Assembly: GCA_946902985.2 (NCBI GenBank)
Contig: OX336388.2
Span: 287,410,526 to 287,474,525, forward strand
Source of the DNA: Meconema thalassinum
Taxonomy: Eukaryota > Arthropoda > Insecta > Orthoptera > Tettigoniidae
Direction of reading: 5' to 3'
Length of the DNA: 64,000 bases
Below are positions 35,948 through 45,985 of this stretch, piece after piece. How positions within the stretch are numbered: position 1 is the first letter of the stretch; each line of letters opens with the position of its first letter. A model generated the notes under the pieces. That model was given only the letters and a program-made list of their open reading frames with translations, was not told the origin of the DNA and did no database searches. The position numbers and the translations under genes are program-made.

Positions 35948-38776
35948 TTATTCATCAATGAACAATAAGATTTCAAAATATGTAAGCAAAGTGAAATACA
36001 TGAGCGCGTGAGAAATACGCAACGAAGTTTTGAAACAAGGATCGAAGCAGTTATAGAATACGAGCATGAGTAAGTGGAAGACACAGGCAAGCGCGGCCTT
36101 GACACACATAGTACAGCGAGATAAGGCATATAAATAGCTGAAAGAGTCCTTAACTGGAACAAGTTTATTTTGGGAAGTAGGTGAACGGCTTCTGTACTTG
36201 CAGGAGCGGCTCACTAGACAATGCTTGGCAATCAGCCAAAGTTGAGATAAGAGAAACTTGCTTTGACCTTTGGCAATCATACAGGAAATAAACAACAACT
36301 TGGCCTTCCTCAGGCTTGTATACAAACAAGTTTGAAAAACAAGCAGTTCAGAATAAACAAACAACACTTGTTGAATCAGCTGTAACTTAAAGCAGATATT
36401 CAGCTTGGACGGCATGCAGTCAATCGTAACTTGGACGTGAAAAAGCAATTTAAAGATATATGAAATAGAGTAGGAAATCAATTTCGCATGATTTAGAGGA
36501 TCACGGAATCCGACAATTTTCGACAGGAAAAAGCTTGATTCTTCCGAAATAGGAAGTGAAGCCGGGACATTGAGAAGAAGGTTATGCATTAGAATAGTTA
36601 TTCTAGATGCTATAGAATTCAGATTTTCAAGCGGTTTCATAAGCGACTTCCAATTGTGAGGAAGGGGGGAGGAGCCGACCGTGGCCATCCTTCTAAATAC
36701 CGAAAGAAGTGAAACATAGCTTACAGCGAAGTGATGGTGATTGATAGCCATGGTTTTACACAAGGGGAAGATAGTTTTTGAGAAAGAGTTTAAGCAATTA
36801 CCTGCTATAAAAAATGACATGAGAAAGTAGACGAAGTAACACAAAGCAAGGCGAACTTGAATAGCCATATTATGCGGGAAGAAGGAAAAATCATTTAAAC
36901 AACTTACAGAGGTAGTGTAGTTGTTCACGATAAGACATCGTTTCGGCAAGTGTTTTTCAAAAATATTGAGATCTGAAACATGAGCGTTCTCTTTTTCAGA
37001 AATGGGATTTATGTCAGCTGTAACGAAATGACATTGCGCTTTGGTTTGAACACTGGGATGCTGAATTTCACCAGTAATAACCCAACCAAAATCGGTGTCT
37101 CTAGCGACCACGGTTGAAGATAACTTGCGTGTTTGTTTGCGAATGCAATTCCAGAAAACATTGGCACTGAAAAGTACATCAATGGGACCTTGAGCATTAA
37201 ACTGAGGATCAGCTAACCTTAAGTGCGAAGGAATCTTTAATCCGGAGGTATTAATAGAGTGACTTGGAGTGTCCTTGCCAATACTGGTAAGAATGAGACA
37301 GTTTAGGTTAAGATTGGTGTTTCTTTGGCAAACGTCTGTGATTTTCAATTTTGAAGACTGCAAAACTTGAGTTTTCAAATTGTCAATGCCGGTCACATTG
37401 ATAGAAGTAGGCGATGACGAAAGACCTAGTTTTTTAATCAAAGATTGCGAAACAAAGTTGTGCGTTGAAGCGGAATCGAGAAGACCACGGGTTCTAAACC
37501 AATTTCCAAATTTATCTTGGATTTCGAATTGTACAGTGGTCAAAAGTGTTTGCGAACTATGAAAAGTTTCGGCGTTAGAAATGCAGGAAGAAGCATTAGT
37601 TTGTTCGGAGCTGCTCTGCATGGAGCTTGAAGAGGCAGGTACTGATGACCTCGATTTATCGTGAACGTGCAATAAAGAATGATGCGGTTTTTTACAATGG
37701 AAACAGAGATTTGATGACGTACAGTTTGAAGAAGAATGCTTAGGTGACAAGCAATTGAAACAATGTTTGCTATTGAAGACAAACTTCCTTCGATCTTCGA
37801 CAGACAATTCTTTAAAGGATTTGCACGAATACAATGTGTGAAGCTTTTTACAGAGCGTGCATTTTAAAGATTTGTTGAGCGGCCTGATATGTTCTCTTGC
37901 ATGATTGAAAGAAGAACGGGTTTGCTTGTTCTCGACAGATGGGGGCTGATGTCCCTTTGAAAAAGCAAGGTTTTTCTCAAAAATGTGAGACTGAAGATTC
38001 GTTTCGACCTTTTCGCACTGAAATGCGAGTGCTGTAAGGACTTGGCATCGGCTGTTAAGAAACGAGATTAAGTGTTCGAAGGAAAATTCTTCCTTGCGAG
38101 CGAGTTCAATTTCCCAAGCCTTTAAAGTTGAAAAATCGAATCTTGATGTAGCCAGATGAATGAGTATGGTGTCCCATGTTTGGACAGGCTGCTTGAGTTG
38201 GTATAATGCTCTGACATTCAACTGTATAGAGTCCAACAGGTTTCTTAAAGAGGTGACGTCATTATGTTTGACGGCTGGTAAGTTGAAGAGACAACGTATG
38301 TGGCGAGCTACACTCAAACGTAAATTGCCATATCTCTCTTTAAGGAGATTAAAGGCGATGTGGTAGTTGTCTGCGCTTAAAGGCAGTGACTCCACCAAGG
38401 CTAAGGCCTCAGATTCCAAAGACGTACGGAGGAAATAGAATTTATGAATATCGGGGATCTCGATATTTTCATGAATTAGGGAGCAGTAAAGTTCATAAAA
38501 AGAATACCATTCACCTTCCTTGCCTGAGAAGTGCGGTAGGCTTATCTTAGGAAGTAACGGTTTCGGTTTGTTCTTGTGAACTGAAGCGGGTGCGAACTGG
38601 GCCGGATTGATGACCCTAGTGTCCGGTTCTGAGATATTGCGGATCAGTTGGTGGGCCTTTGCAATCCCTTCAAAGTACAAGGGTTCGACCTCGTCCCGAT
38701 CCGATTGAAGTTCTGGGCAAGCGGATTCAATCTCGGTTTGAATTTGATCATAATAATCATAAGACCGTTCGTACAA
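35948..38776 (-). CDS. gag-pro: BEL/Pao Gag-protease with unrelated C-terminal extension
   Basis: A 942-codon open frame. Residues 75-150 (LPKISLPHFSGKEGEWYSFY and KERYGN) are the Gag domain typical of Pao elements. Cys/His knuckles follow at 306-318, 339-352 and 358-370. Aspartic protease active-site DSAS is at 434-437. Similarity ends near residue 571 (DTDFGWVITGEI), where reverse transcriptase should follow. The remaining 370 residues match nothing I know and are rich in L, F, S and C; the coding strand is pyrimidine-rich here, which lowers stop-codon frequency, so the openness is weak evidence for a protein. The frame opens at a TTG; the true start is upstream, at 40676, beyond the piggyBac-like insertion. 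Confidence 0.88.
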   Translation of the reverse strand: MYERSYDYYDQIQTEIESACPELQSDRDEVEPLYFEGIAKAHQLIRNISEPDTRVINPAQFAPASVHKNKPKPLLPKISLPHFSGKEGEWYSFYELYCSLIHENIEIPDIHKFYFLRTSLESEALALVESLPLSADNYHIAFNLLKERYGNLRLSVARHIRCLFNLPAVKHNDVTSLRNLLDSIQLNVRALYQLKQPVQTWDTILIHLATSRFDFSTLKAWEIELARKEEFSFEHLISFLNSRCQVLTALAFQCEKVETNLQSHIFEKNLAFSKGHQPPSVENKQTRSSFNHAREHIRPLNKSLKCTLCKKLHTLYSCKSFKELSVEDRRKFVFNSKHCFNCLSPKHSSSNCTSSNLCFHCKKPHHSLLHVHDKSRSSVPASSSSMQSSSEQTNASSCISNAETFHSSQTLLTTVQFEIQDKFGNWFRTRGLLDSASTHNFVSQSLIKKLGLSSSPTSINVTGIDNLKTQVLQSSKLKITDVCQRNTNLNLNCLILTSIGKDTPSHSINTSGLKIPSHLRLADPQFNAQGPIDVLFSANVFWNCIRKQTRKLSSTVVARDTDFGWVITGEIQHPSVQTKAQCHFVTADINPISEKENAHVSDLNIFEKHLPKRCLIVNNYTTSVSCLNDFSFFPHNMAIQVRLALCYFVYFLMSFFIAGNCLNSFSKTIFPLCKTMAINHHHFAVSYVSLLSVFRRMATVGSSPLPHNWKSLMKPLENLNSIASRITILMHNLLLNVPASLPISEESSFFLSKIVGFRDPLNHAKLISYSISYIFKLLFHVQVTIDCMPSKLNICFKLQLIQQVLFVYSELLVFQTCLYTSLRKAKLLFISCMIAKGQSKFLLSQLWLIAKHCLVSRSCKYRSRSPTSQNKLVPVKDSFSYLYALSRCTMCVKAALACVFHLLMLVFYNCFDPCFKTSLRISHALMYFTLLTYFEILLFIDE

Positions 38777-38829
38777 CTTAACCCTAGAACTGCTGCAGGT
38801 TTATCCGTCAAATGCTGCAGTACATTCTC

Positions 38830-40250
38830 ATAAAATACACACTATGGGAATTTGGTATCTGTATGCAAACTGTGTTCATGAATATAACTTATCATACATC
38901 AATAGAAAGCTGAAAGACTGTTCTATATTATTCTTATAGAGGTGAATCGTTCAGACTCATCTGTTTGAATTAATCATAAAAAGTATTTTATAAAAAAATA
39001 TATATATATAAAAAGTTTACTTTTCTGCTCTAGAAATCTATATTGCCAATTTAAATGTGTGTCAGACACATCATAAATGAAAAGTTCACAGTTTTTTGTT
39101 ACTATTTCAAGAAACAGTTATAAATAATTCCTGTTATTTACTAAAAAAGAAAATTATTTGTACAATATGACATTTCTCCATTATGCACATATATGAGAAA
39201 TTCACCTTCTGCCTTTTCTGTAAGCTAATTGCATTCATGAATAGGCCTATAACTTATCATACATCAGTAGAAATCTGAAAGACTGTTCTATATTAATTTT
39301 ATAGAGGTGAATCATTCAGACTCATCATTTTGAATTAATCATAAAATGTATTTTATAAAAAATAAAACATAAAATTAACTTTTCTGCTCTAAGAAAACCA
39401 TATTGCCAAGTTAAATGTTTGTCAGACACATCATAAATGAAAAGTTCACAGTTTTTTGTTACTATTTCAAGAACCAGTTTTAAATAATTCCTGTTATTTA
39501 CTAGAAATGAAAGTTACTTTTACAGTATGACATTTCTCCATTATGCACATATATGAGAAATTGACCTTCTGCCTTTTCTGTAAAAAAATGTGTTCATGAT
39601 TAGGTCTATAACTTATCATACATCAATAGAAAGCAGAAAGACTGTACTATATTACTTATATAGAGGTGAATCATTCAGACTAATCAGTTTGAATTAATCA
39701 TAAAAAATATTTCATAAAAATAAAAATAAGAATTGACTTTTCTGCTCTAGAAAACCATATTGCCAAGTTAAATGTTTGTCAGACTCATCATAAATGAAAA
39801 TTTCACAGTTGTTTTTGTTACTATTTCAAGAACCAGTTAAAACTGGTTAATAATTCCTGTTATTTACTAAAAAAATATTTTTACAATATGACATTTCTCC
39901 ATTATGCACATAGCCTATATGAGACCTTCACCTTCTACCTATTCGGTAAACAAACTGTGTTTATGAATAGGCCTATAACTTATCATACATCAATAGAAAG
40001 CTGAAAGACTGTTCTATATTATTTTTATAGAGGCGAATCATTCAAACTCATCAGTTTGAATTAATCATTAGAATTATTTTACCAAATATAGGAAATAAAA
40101 TTGACTTTTCTGCTCTGGAAAACCATACTGCCAAGTTAAATGTTAGTCAGAAACATCATAAATGAAAAGTTCACAGTTTTTTGTTACTATTTCAGGAACC
40201 AGTTTTAAATCATTCCTGTTATTTACTAAAAAAAAGCGCTCAATTTCTGA
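38830..40250. repeat. Tandem repeat, about 362-bp unit, four copies
   Basis: ACTTATCATACATCAATAGA-type blocks recur at about 38885, 39247, 39608 and 39977, each followed by GACTGTTCTATATTA and later CATTTCTCCATTATGCACAT. They fill most of the piggyBac-like element. Confidence 0.92.
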
Positions 40251-40462
40251 ATCACCTACATAGGCTTGTTGGCTGCCATTTTGCTCAATGCAACTTCAAT
40301 GTCAACATGAAAGTACTTCCACTTCTGCAGCCAAATAATAGCCTGCTTATTGTCATTTGTTTGCAAAGAGTAACAAAACGAGAGATAAAAGCATCGGGAA
40401 CCAGCATGACTTGAAATTAGTGCCATCTGATGGCTAACAGTAGTACTATCTTTGAATACCGA

Positions 40463-40525
40463 GACCGTCTTTCAGAGAGACGGTCGCACTTGATTAAACA
40501 ACACACCGTCTTCCTGGAAGACGGT
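40463..40525. repeat. Two palindromes at one end of the piggyBac-like element
   Basis: GACCGTCT...AGACGGTC at 40463-40485 (8-bp stem) and ACCGTCTTCC/GGAAGACGGT at 40505-40525 (10-bp perfect stem, one-base centre). Both use the core ACCGTCTT. The opposite end has no match to them, but carries CTGCAG twice. Confidence 0.85.
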
Positions 40526-40539
40526 CCGCAGTTCTAGGG

Positions 40540-40676
40540 TTAAGGCGATGTGTCAAGATGTCTAAATCACACTCGGCGGGATTTAACTTGTTGATAAAAT
40601 TTCTGAATCTAGTGAGTTGCCCTTTATAGGAAGAACGTCTAGCAATGAGAGTTTCATCTTTTTCAGTAGGAGCCAT
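40540..40676 (-). CDS. gag: N-terminal piece of BEL/Pao Gag
   Basis: Starts at ATG 40676 with MAPTEKDETLIARR and runs 45 codons to the TTAA at 40543-40540, where the piggyBac-like element interrupts it. The frame matches the Gag continuation at 38781 downward. It is preceded by a leader of about 230 bases after the primer-binding site. Confidence 0.82.
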
Positions 40677-40903
40677 GACAAAGAGAATAAATTAAAATAC
40701 AACTCACGAAACTGTAGAACCTTGGAGATGCTGTCAAGTTTGCAGCAGCGAATGGGTAGAAAGAACAGGACACACCATAGGAGACAGGAGCGGCCTCTTT
40801 CCCGTTCACAGGCTTTGCATGATGTAATTATAGCTGAAAAATTCAAAGCAGATATTAGTAATATGCAAAGTATTGTCAAACAGAAAAATGACAAATGGAC
40901 TCT

Positions 40904-40921
40904 CCCGGGTTTCTGGTACCA
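40904..40921 (-). promoter_or_regulatory. Primer-binding site of the BEL/Pao element
   Basis: On the coding strand TGGTACCAGAAACCCGGG begins five bases after the 5' LTR ends (ACCCA). TGG at this spot pairs with a tRNA CCA end. The tRNA identity is not assigned. Confidence 0.75.
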
Positions 40922-40926
40922 AATTT

Positions 40927-43385
40927 TGGGTAGTTTATTGGCTGAGGAATAACCCACCCACCAAGGGAAGATGATTAAGAAAGGGAAGTAGATTTTGGAT
41001 TGTAGAAAAAGGATAGAAAGATAGGAGGAGAGTCCCACAAAAGTTATGAATTTGACTTTCAATACATTTAAAGGTGGTTGCCACCGCAAATCCGTTCTCG
41101 GATACCTAAAGTGGATACGAGCTTGGTCGAAGCTGACGGGAACCGCAGATAAGACTTGGGCAGTTTGCCAGAGAAAGGCTTTAGTGTATTTCCTCCCAAG
41201 CACGAATAAAAGTACTATAGGGAAGGGTGATGGTCTGGCCAGACAGATAGTAAAAGCTTTATTGAGTATGAACGAGGGCATAAACCTAGGAAGAGCTAGG
41301 AAAGCCAGGATCTTGCCTAACTGTAGTATCAGACAAATGATGAATCCAAAAACAAATATTTAATTTATTTAACAATTGAAAAAAGTTTGAGGAAATTAAC
41401 AAGCGTGTAATATAATTTGGACAAACATAGTTCATTTGAACTTTTTAACAATTGGGGTCGCAGACCTCTCAACATTAAACGGTTGCTCCAGGCAATTGAC
41501 AATTTACAAGGTTTCAAACCTTACATGTTTCTAAAATCTTTATAAGATTTAAACAAATAAACAATGAAGCAATTAAAGTTTAAACGTGAATTGGAGTACA
41601 AAGAGTGTACCTTAAGAAATTCTTGAGAGAATGTTCTAGAGAAAGTGACAACTTCGAAAATAACAATAATAAAAACATGAAAAATAAGATAGAAGTTCCT
41701 ACAACTTCTTATATTTATACAGAATTAATATATGAGAGATATACAAAAAAGAGCAGGCCACTTACTGTGAAACCTGAAGAAAGTGAAAAGGAAGGTTCTA
41801 GACTTCCCAAGTTTGAGCAGGAATCACTAGCCAAATGGGACAGTTTCCATTTCGTGAAACCTGAACATGACTCGCTCAAGAGTTTAAGGAATTGTTTTCC
41901 CTGATTATAGGAAAGGAACAACGTGAATTTAAAACTTGTATCACACAAGCAACCATGCAGAATTTAATTAATGTTAAACTAACAAAGTTGGAAGGGCACT
42001 TCGTGAGTGACACCTTATTGAAACAGACCTAAATTTAAAAGTTTATTACAGATTGTTAGTAAGAGGTTTAGGAAAGAGCAATAGGGATGGAGGAAAAAAT
42101 GTTCATGGCCGTATTTAATATAAACGGACGATCGCGACGCGGTAGAAAAGTGGAACAAGCACTGATTATCACTATAGTCTGTAAAGATTGATGCAAAATT
42201 CACTGTAGAAACTCGAAAGTTCATGGGAAAGAAAGTTTTTACAATGCTGGAAAGAACTGGTTGCACTAGATAGGCGAGAGTCTATTGCTGGAGAAAATGG
42301 TGGATTACAGTTAAATGCGCCATAGAACATCCAAACGGTGGACGAAAGTTAGCTATTGCAGTAATTTAAGGAAGATTCCTCATTTTAACTAGTATTTTCA
42401 CAAGTGAGTGAAAAATACTTGACGGCAAGCCTCGCAGATAGAGTACCAGATCTGGAAAGTTCCAGAACGATCTTTATAGAAGAATGAAGTCAAAGTTAAT
42501 CCAGCGGAGGAACTAGCTTTATAATTTATAGACAGCGGGTATTAGATAATATCCCACGTAGTGAGAGGATTTCTCATTTAAATAGCTTAAGAAAAGCTCT
42601 TTTTTAGTAAGGTTGGCTTATACAAGCGAAAGCTCAACATGGCAAATCCCACGAAGAATGATTACCGCCCCACAAGTAATCTCACGCTGTCTATAAAATA
42701 ATCAATAAAAGCATGTAGATAAAATTGATGAAGATGAGGTTAAAACCTTTAAAATGGTACTTATCTTGATTTCATGTTGAAGGCGAAGTTCTGTATGACG
42801 ATAACTACTTTGCCAACATGGCGTAGAAGAGAGTATGCCTCTTGGTTTGAGGAGGCTAGCTCGAGTGGAGCTTTAACTGATCGAGTCAACTGCCGACTGA
42901 GAAGTGAGAGCTGCTCAACGGAGCACGGAGGGACCAAGGAAGGGGAAAAGAGTGGGGGGTAGGAGACAAAAGGAGAACATATAAACATTGCCAACTTTAA
43001 AACAAAAAATTGATCTCTTGCTGAGCTGGTCTTCAAAGAGTTGACAACAGATGATACTAGCGCAGCATGGTGAGTAAAGAGGTAGACGTAGTTCTCTTGC
43101 TCATGGAGATAATAGCTGGCGATGGCAGTAAAATCTGGTAGCCAGATGGAGAAGGAATTCCTCTTGCGCGAGGAAGAGTTGAAGAGCTTCAGAGATTCGC
43201 TGTTATATGACGCTAGGTGGGTCATAGAATATATATCTGGAACAGACTCATACAAAATATAAGCGACCTGAACCCCTAAGAGAAAACAAAAGATCACTGT
43301 TGGTGTTTGACAAAGAGGAAGGAAAGAACATGCAAAAGCATTGAAAATTATAATCTCAGGTACCGTGTATTCCAAGAATGCACCA
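40927..43385 (-). repeat. BEL/Pao 5' LTR (2459 bp)
   Basis: Same length and nearly the same sequence as 32681-35139; differences seen include single substitutions and two compensating one-base T-run changes. It should hold the promoter, but no TATA box or start site can be assigned. Confidence 0.93.
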
Positions 43386-43390
43386 TCTAG
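43386..43390. repeat. Target site duplication TCTAG (right copy)
   Basis: Matches 32676-32680. Confidence 0.85.
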
Positions 43391-43594
43391 CCGTGTAGAC
43401 TTGTTCCTAGCGTATATCTGCCGGCGAGGTGACGGTGAGTGTGGTGCTGTGAAAGCTTGGACGCGTCGGAGTTCGTGGAAGATGCGTGCGAAGACATGGG
43501 TTCGACGAAGGACGTGCAGGAGTGCATGCTAAGCTGTATCAGAGGGACTCTGTTGGAACCCTGAGCGACAAGGGACTATATGGGCTATGTTGTT

Positions 43595-43717
43595 GTTTGA
43601 GTCTTCAGACTTTTGACTGATTTGATGCAGCGCTCCACGCCTCCCTGTCCTGAGCTAATCGTTTCATCTCTACATAGCTACCACACCCTACATCCGAGGC
43701 AATCTGTTTAACATATT
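43595..43717 (-). pseudogene. Non-LTR retrotransposon 3' end (detached by a solo LTR)
   Basis: Minus strand: VKQIASDVGCGSYVEMKRLA then QDREAWSAASNQSK, and an AAACAACAAC tail at 43595. It continues directly from the fragment at 45050-45515 once the intervening 1332-bp LTR is removed. The same element lies on the plus strand at 53152-53672. Confidence 0.88.
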
Positions 43718-45049
43718 TGACACACCCCCTTTTAAGCGAGCAGAAGGACCGAACCCATTTGCGACATAACCCAGAGGTATGTTTAGAGATTACAATATCA
43801 AATGTAAGCCTACTAGGAGTAATACATCTTTTCACTTTTAAGTAACAACTTCTATTCACAAACATCTAAGTTACACATTCACGTAAAACAATAACAACAC
43901 AAATTTAAAAACAAGATATGGAAATAACATGAGCCCCAAATGTACTTGCCTTATTATAAAAAGGCCGTCATATTCATAGTAATCCAGCCATAACCCAGGT
44001 GACAATAACATACACTCATCAATATAATTTCTTCTCTCTGCGTCCCCTCGTATTTACTTCCCTTATTAAAAACACCAGTAAAGTTCTATACGATGCTCAA
44101 ACATGTCTTACTACATGTCGAGAAGTCAGGATACATCCTCTCCATAAATAATCCAAGACCCTTTCAAAGCAACCTTTTCAAATTCATCGACCGTCGTCAT
44201 AGCTCTATGAAGTCTGCAACATTACTAATATTACCGCTCGATACATATCATCTCTTAGTGCACGTCCAGATGTCAGAATTCGTTTCTTCATTAAACAACT
44301 CGTGACTATTCCCACAGTAAACATTATAAGACGTGCGCTCTCTATCAAGGCGACTCGTATACTCTTCCAAATGTACCAATCGTTACTGCTTTAATACACA
44401 AACATGTCTTAGTACATGTCAAGGTGCCAGAATTCTTTTGTCCTTTACAATATTTCATGACTATCCCCGCAGTAAAATATTAGACGACTTCTTCCTGTCA
44501 TGGCTCCCTGAGCTCTCATCTTTTCTACAATCAGCTGACTCACGACCAATGTTATAGTCCGCCAACAGAAGATTCAATAAAACAAACCACCAGCTAACAT
44601 AAACCCAAAACAACTTACGATACAAATTCTCTACTCTTAGGCCTGTCCATGTCATTCACGGCCACCACAATTCTTACAAGACCAATAAATAGAACATCTA
44701 AATGTTTATGCTCCTTCCCAGGCTCCTGGATTCCTAATCGGGACTCGCAGCCAAACTTTTCCAAAGAATCTTCCCACGGAGATCCAATTCAAACCACTAT
44801 AATATACGTTCCAAGCATCCCTCATACTTGAATGTAAAATAACAACTAAATAAACGAAGATCATCTCGGCGTTCGCTCTCTGGACCAGGGCACCAACTAC
44901 ATTCTGTAGAATAAGACATACACAAGATCTTACCTTGCGGTGCAGCTCTCTAGCGGGAAACAGAGAACTGAATGTGACAAACCAGGCAGCAAATACTTAC
45001 GTCAAGGCGAAGAAGCTGATAGGGTAAAATGAGACGAGATATCGGCTCA
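43718..45049. mobile_element. Solo LTR, 1332 bp
   Basis: Begins TGACACACCC and ends GGCTCA, with the 5-bp duplication ATATT at 43713-43717 and 45050-45054. It splits a non-LTR coding sequence that is uninterrupted at 53535 (AGAATATGTTAAACAG). No coding region inside. This is the product expected from recombination between the two LTRs of a full element. Its family and orientation are not determined. Confidence 0.82.
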
Positions 45050-45515
45050 ATATTCTAACCTTGACCTACCCCTACAGTTCTTGTCCTCGACACTTCCTTC
45101 CATAACTAAGCTTGCTAATCCTGGATGTCTTACAATGTGTCCTACCAACCTATCTATTCTCTTCATTACCAGTCGCCAGAAACATCTCACCACTCCCACT
45201 AGTCTTAATACCTCTTCGTTTGTAACCCTGTCTACCCATCTGATCTTCATTCTCCTGTAACACCACATTTCAAACGCTTCAATTCTCCTATTTTCTGTTG
45301 CACCATTAGTCCGAGTTTCACTTCCATAGAGCGCCACGCTCCAGAAAAAGGCCTTCAAAAACGACTTCCTGATACCTAAATCTATATTCGATATCAACAG
45401 ATTCCTTTTCTGTAGAAATGCTTTCCTTGCCTGAGCTCACCTACTTTCTATATCCTCTCTGTTTTGTCCATGACTGGTTATTTTGCTTCGTAAGTAACAG
45501 AAGTCTCCTACTTCC
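45050..45515 (-). pseudogene. Non-LTR retrotransposon RT C-terminal region, decayed
   Basis: Minus strand: FCYLRSKITSHGQNREDIES, then SNIDLGIRKSFLKAFFWSVA, LYGSETRTNGATENRRIEAF, WVDRVTNEEVL, LVGHIVRHPGLASLVMEG and SRLEY. This pattern (YGSETW, RIEAFEMW, DRVTNEEVL) belongs to endonuclease-reverse transcriptase elements common in insects. It is 5'-truncated, has stops, and is continued at 43595-43717. Confidence 0.88.
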
Positions 45516-45985
45516 TTTAGTGGGCTATAAGGGATTGAATTTGAAATTATGAACAGTGACATTCCACAGTGCACACACTTAAATTTATTAGGGGTAACAA
45601 TCTCCCACACCCGAAATTAGAACATGCAAAGTGAAGAGGCAAGATGTAACCAAAGCTCTGGAACAGAAATCTGAGAGGTTATAAACTCACAGCTCTAAGC
45701 TACGCATGGTCTGTCCGATATTAACGCAGGGCTTACCTGCTTGGCATCCCACTACAGCAGAAAACATGAACAGACTGTAGAGTGATTAGCGCAGCGGAGA
45801 GGGACTAATAATCTAGCTCATCATTCCCCTTCCCCTTTGGAAAAATACCCATCTCTAGAGGCAACAGCCAAACAATCTTATTTGATCTTCCTAAAAAAGG
45901 CACTCACAGGTTCCGTTGCTATGGTCGCCGACTGTCATTGTCATATCGCTCAGTTCGGAGAGGACGAGGTATAACTCTCGTTCCG
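45516..45985. other. Unassigned sequence
   Basis: No gene or repeat recognised between the non-LTR fragment and the 91-bp array. Confidence 0.4.

Larger units (their letters stand above)
38782..40539. mobile_element. piggyBac-like non-autonomous element in BEL gag
   Basis: Flanked by TTAA (38778-38781 and 40540-40543). The termini are CCCTAGAACTGC and its reverse complement GCAGTTCTAGGG. TTAA targets with CCCTAGA-type ends are diagnostic of piggyBac. No transposase; the 1758 bp are filled by four repeats of about 362 bp and a hairpin-rich right end. Removing it and one TTAA leaves the BEL gag frame continuous. Confidence 0.9.
32681..43385 (-). mobile_element. BEL/Pao LTR retrotransposon, structurally complete, pol-deleted
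   Basis: Transcribed leftward. Flanked by the 5-bp target duplication TCTAG (32676-32680 and 43386-43390). Two LTRs of 2459 bp bound an internal region holding a primer-binding site, Gag-protease and only the tail of integrase. Reverse transcriptase, RNase H and the integrase core are missing, so this copy would need enzymes from another element. A 1758-bp piggyBac-like element sits in gag. The LTR copies differ at only about ten places by eye, so insertion was recent on the scale of this window. Confidence 0.9.

Noticed and set aside
35650..36910. An intron joining BEL protease to the integrase tail
   Set aside because: A GTAAGT near 36908 and a pyrimidine tract with CAG near 35652 look like splice sites, but joining them does not keep the integrase frame and pol would still be missing.
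35948..36928. C-terminal 330 residues of the Gag-protease frame as a membrane protein gene
   Set aside because: Hydrophobic and Cys-rich composition follows from the pyrimidine-rich strand; no known domain, and it overlaps other open frames of the same character.
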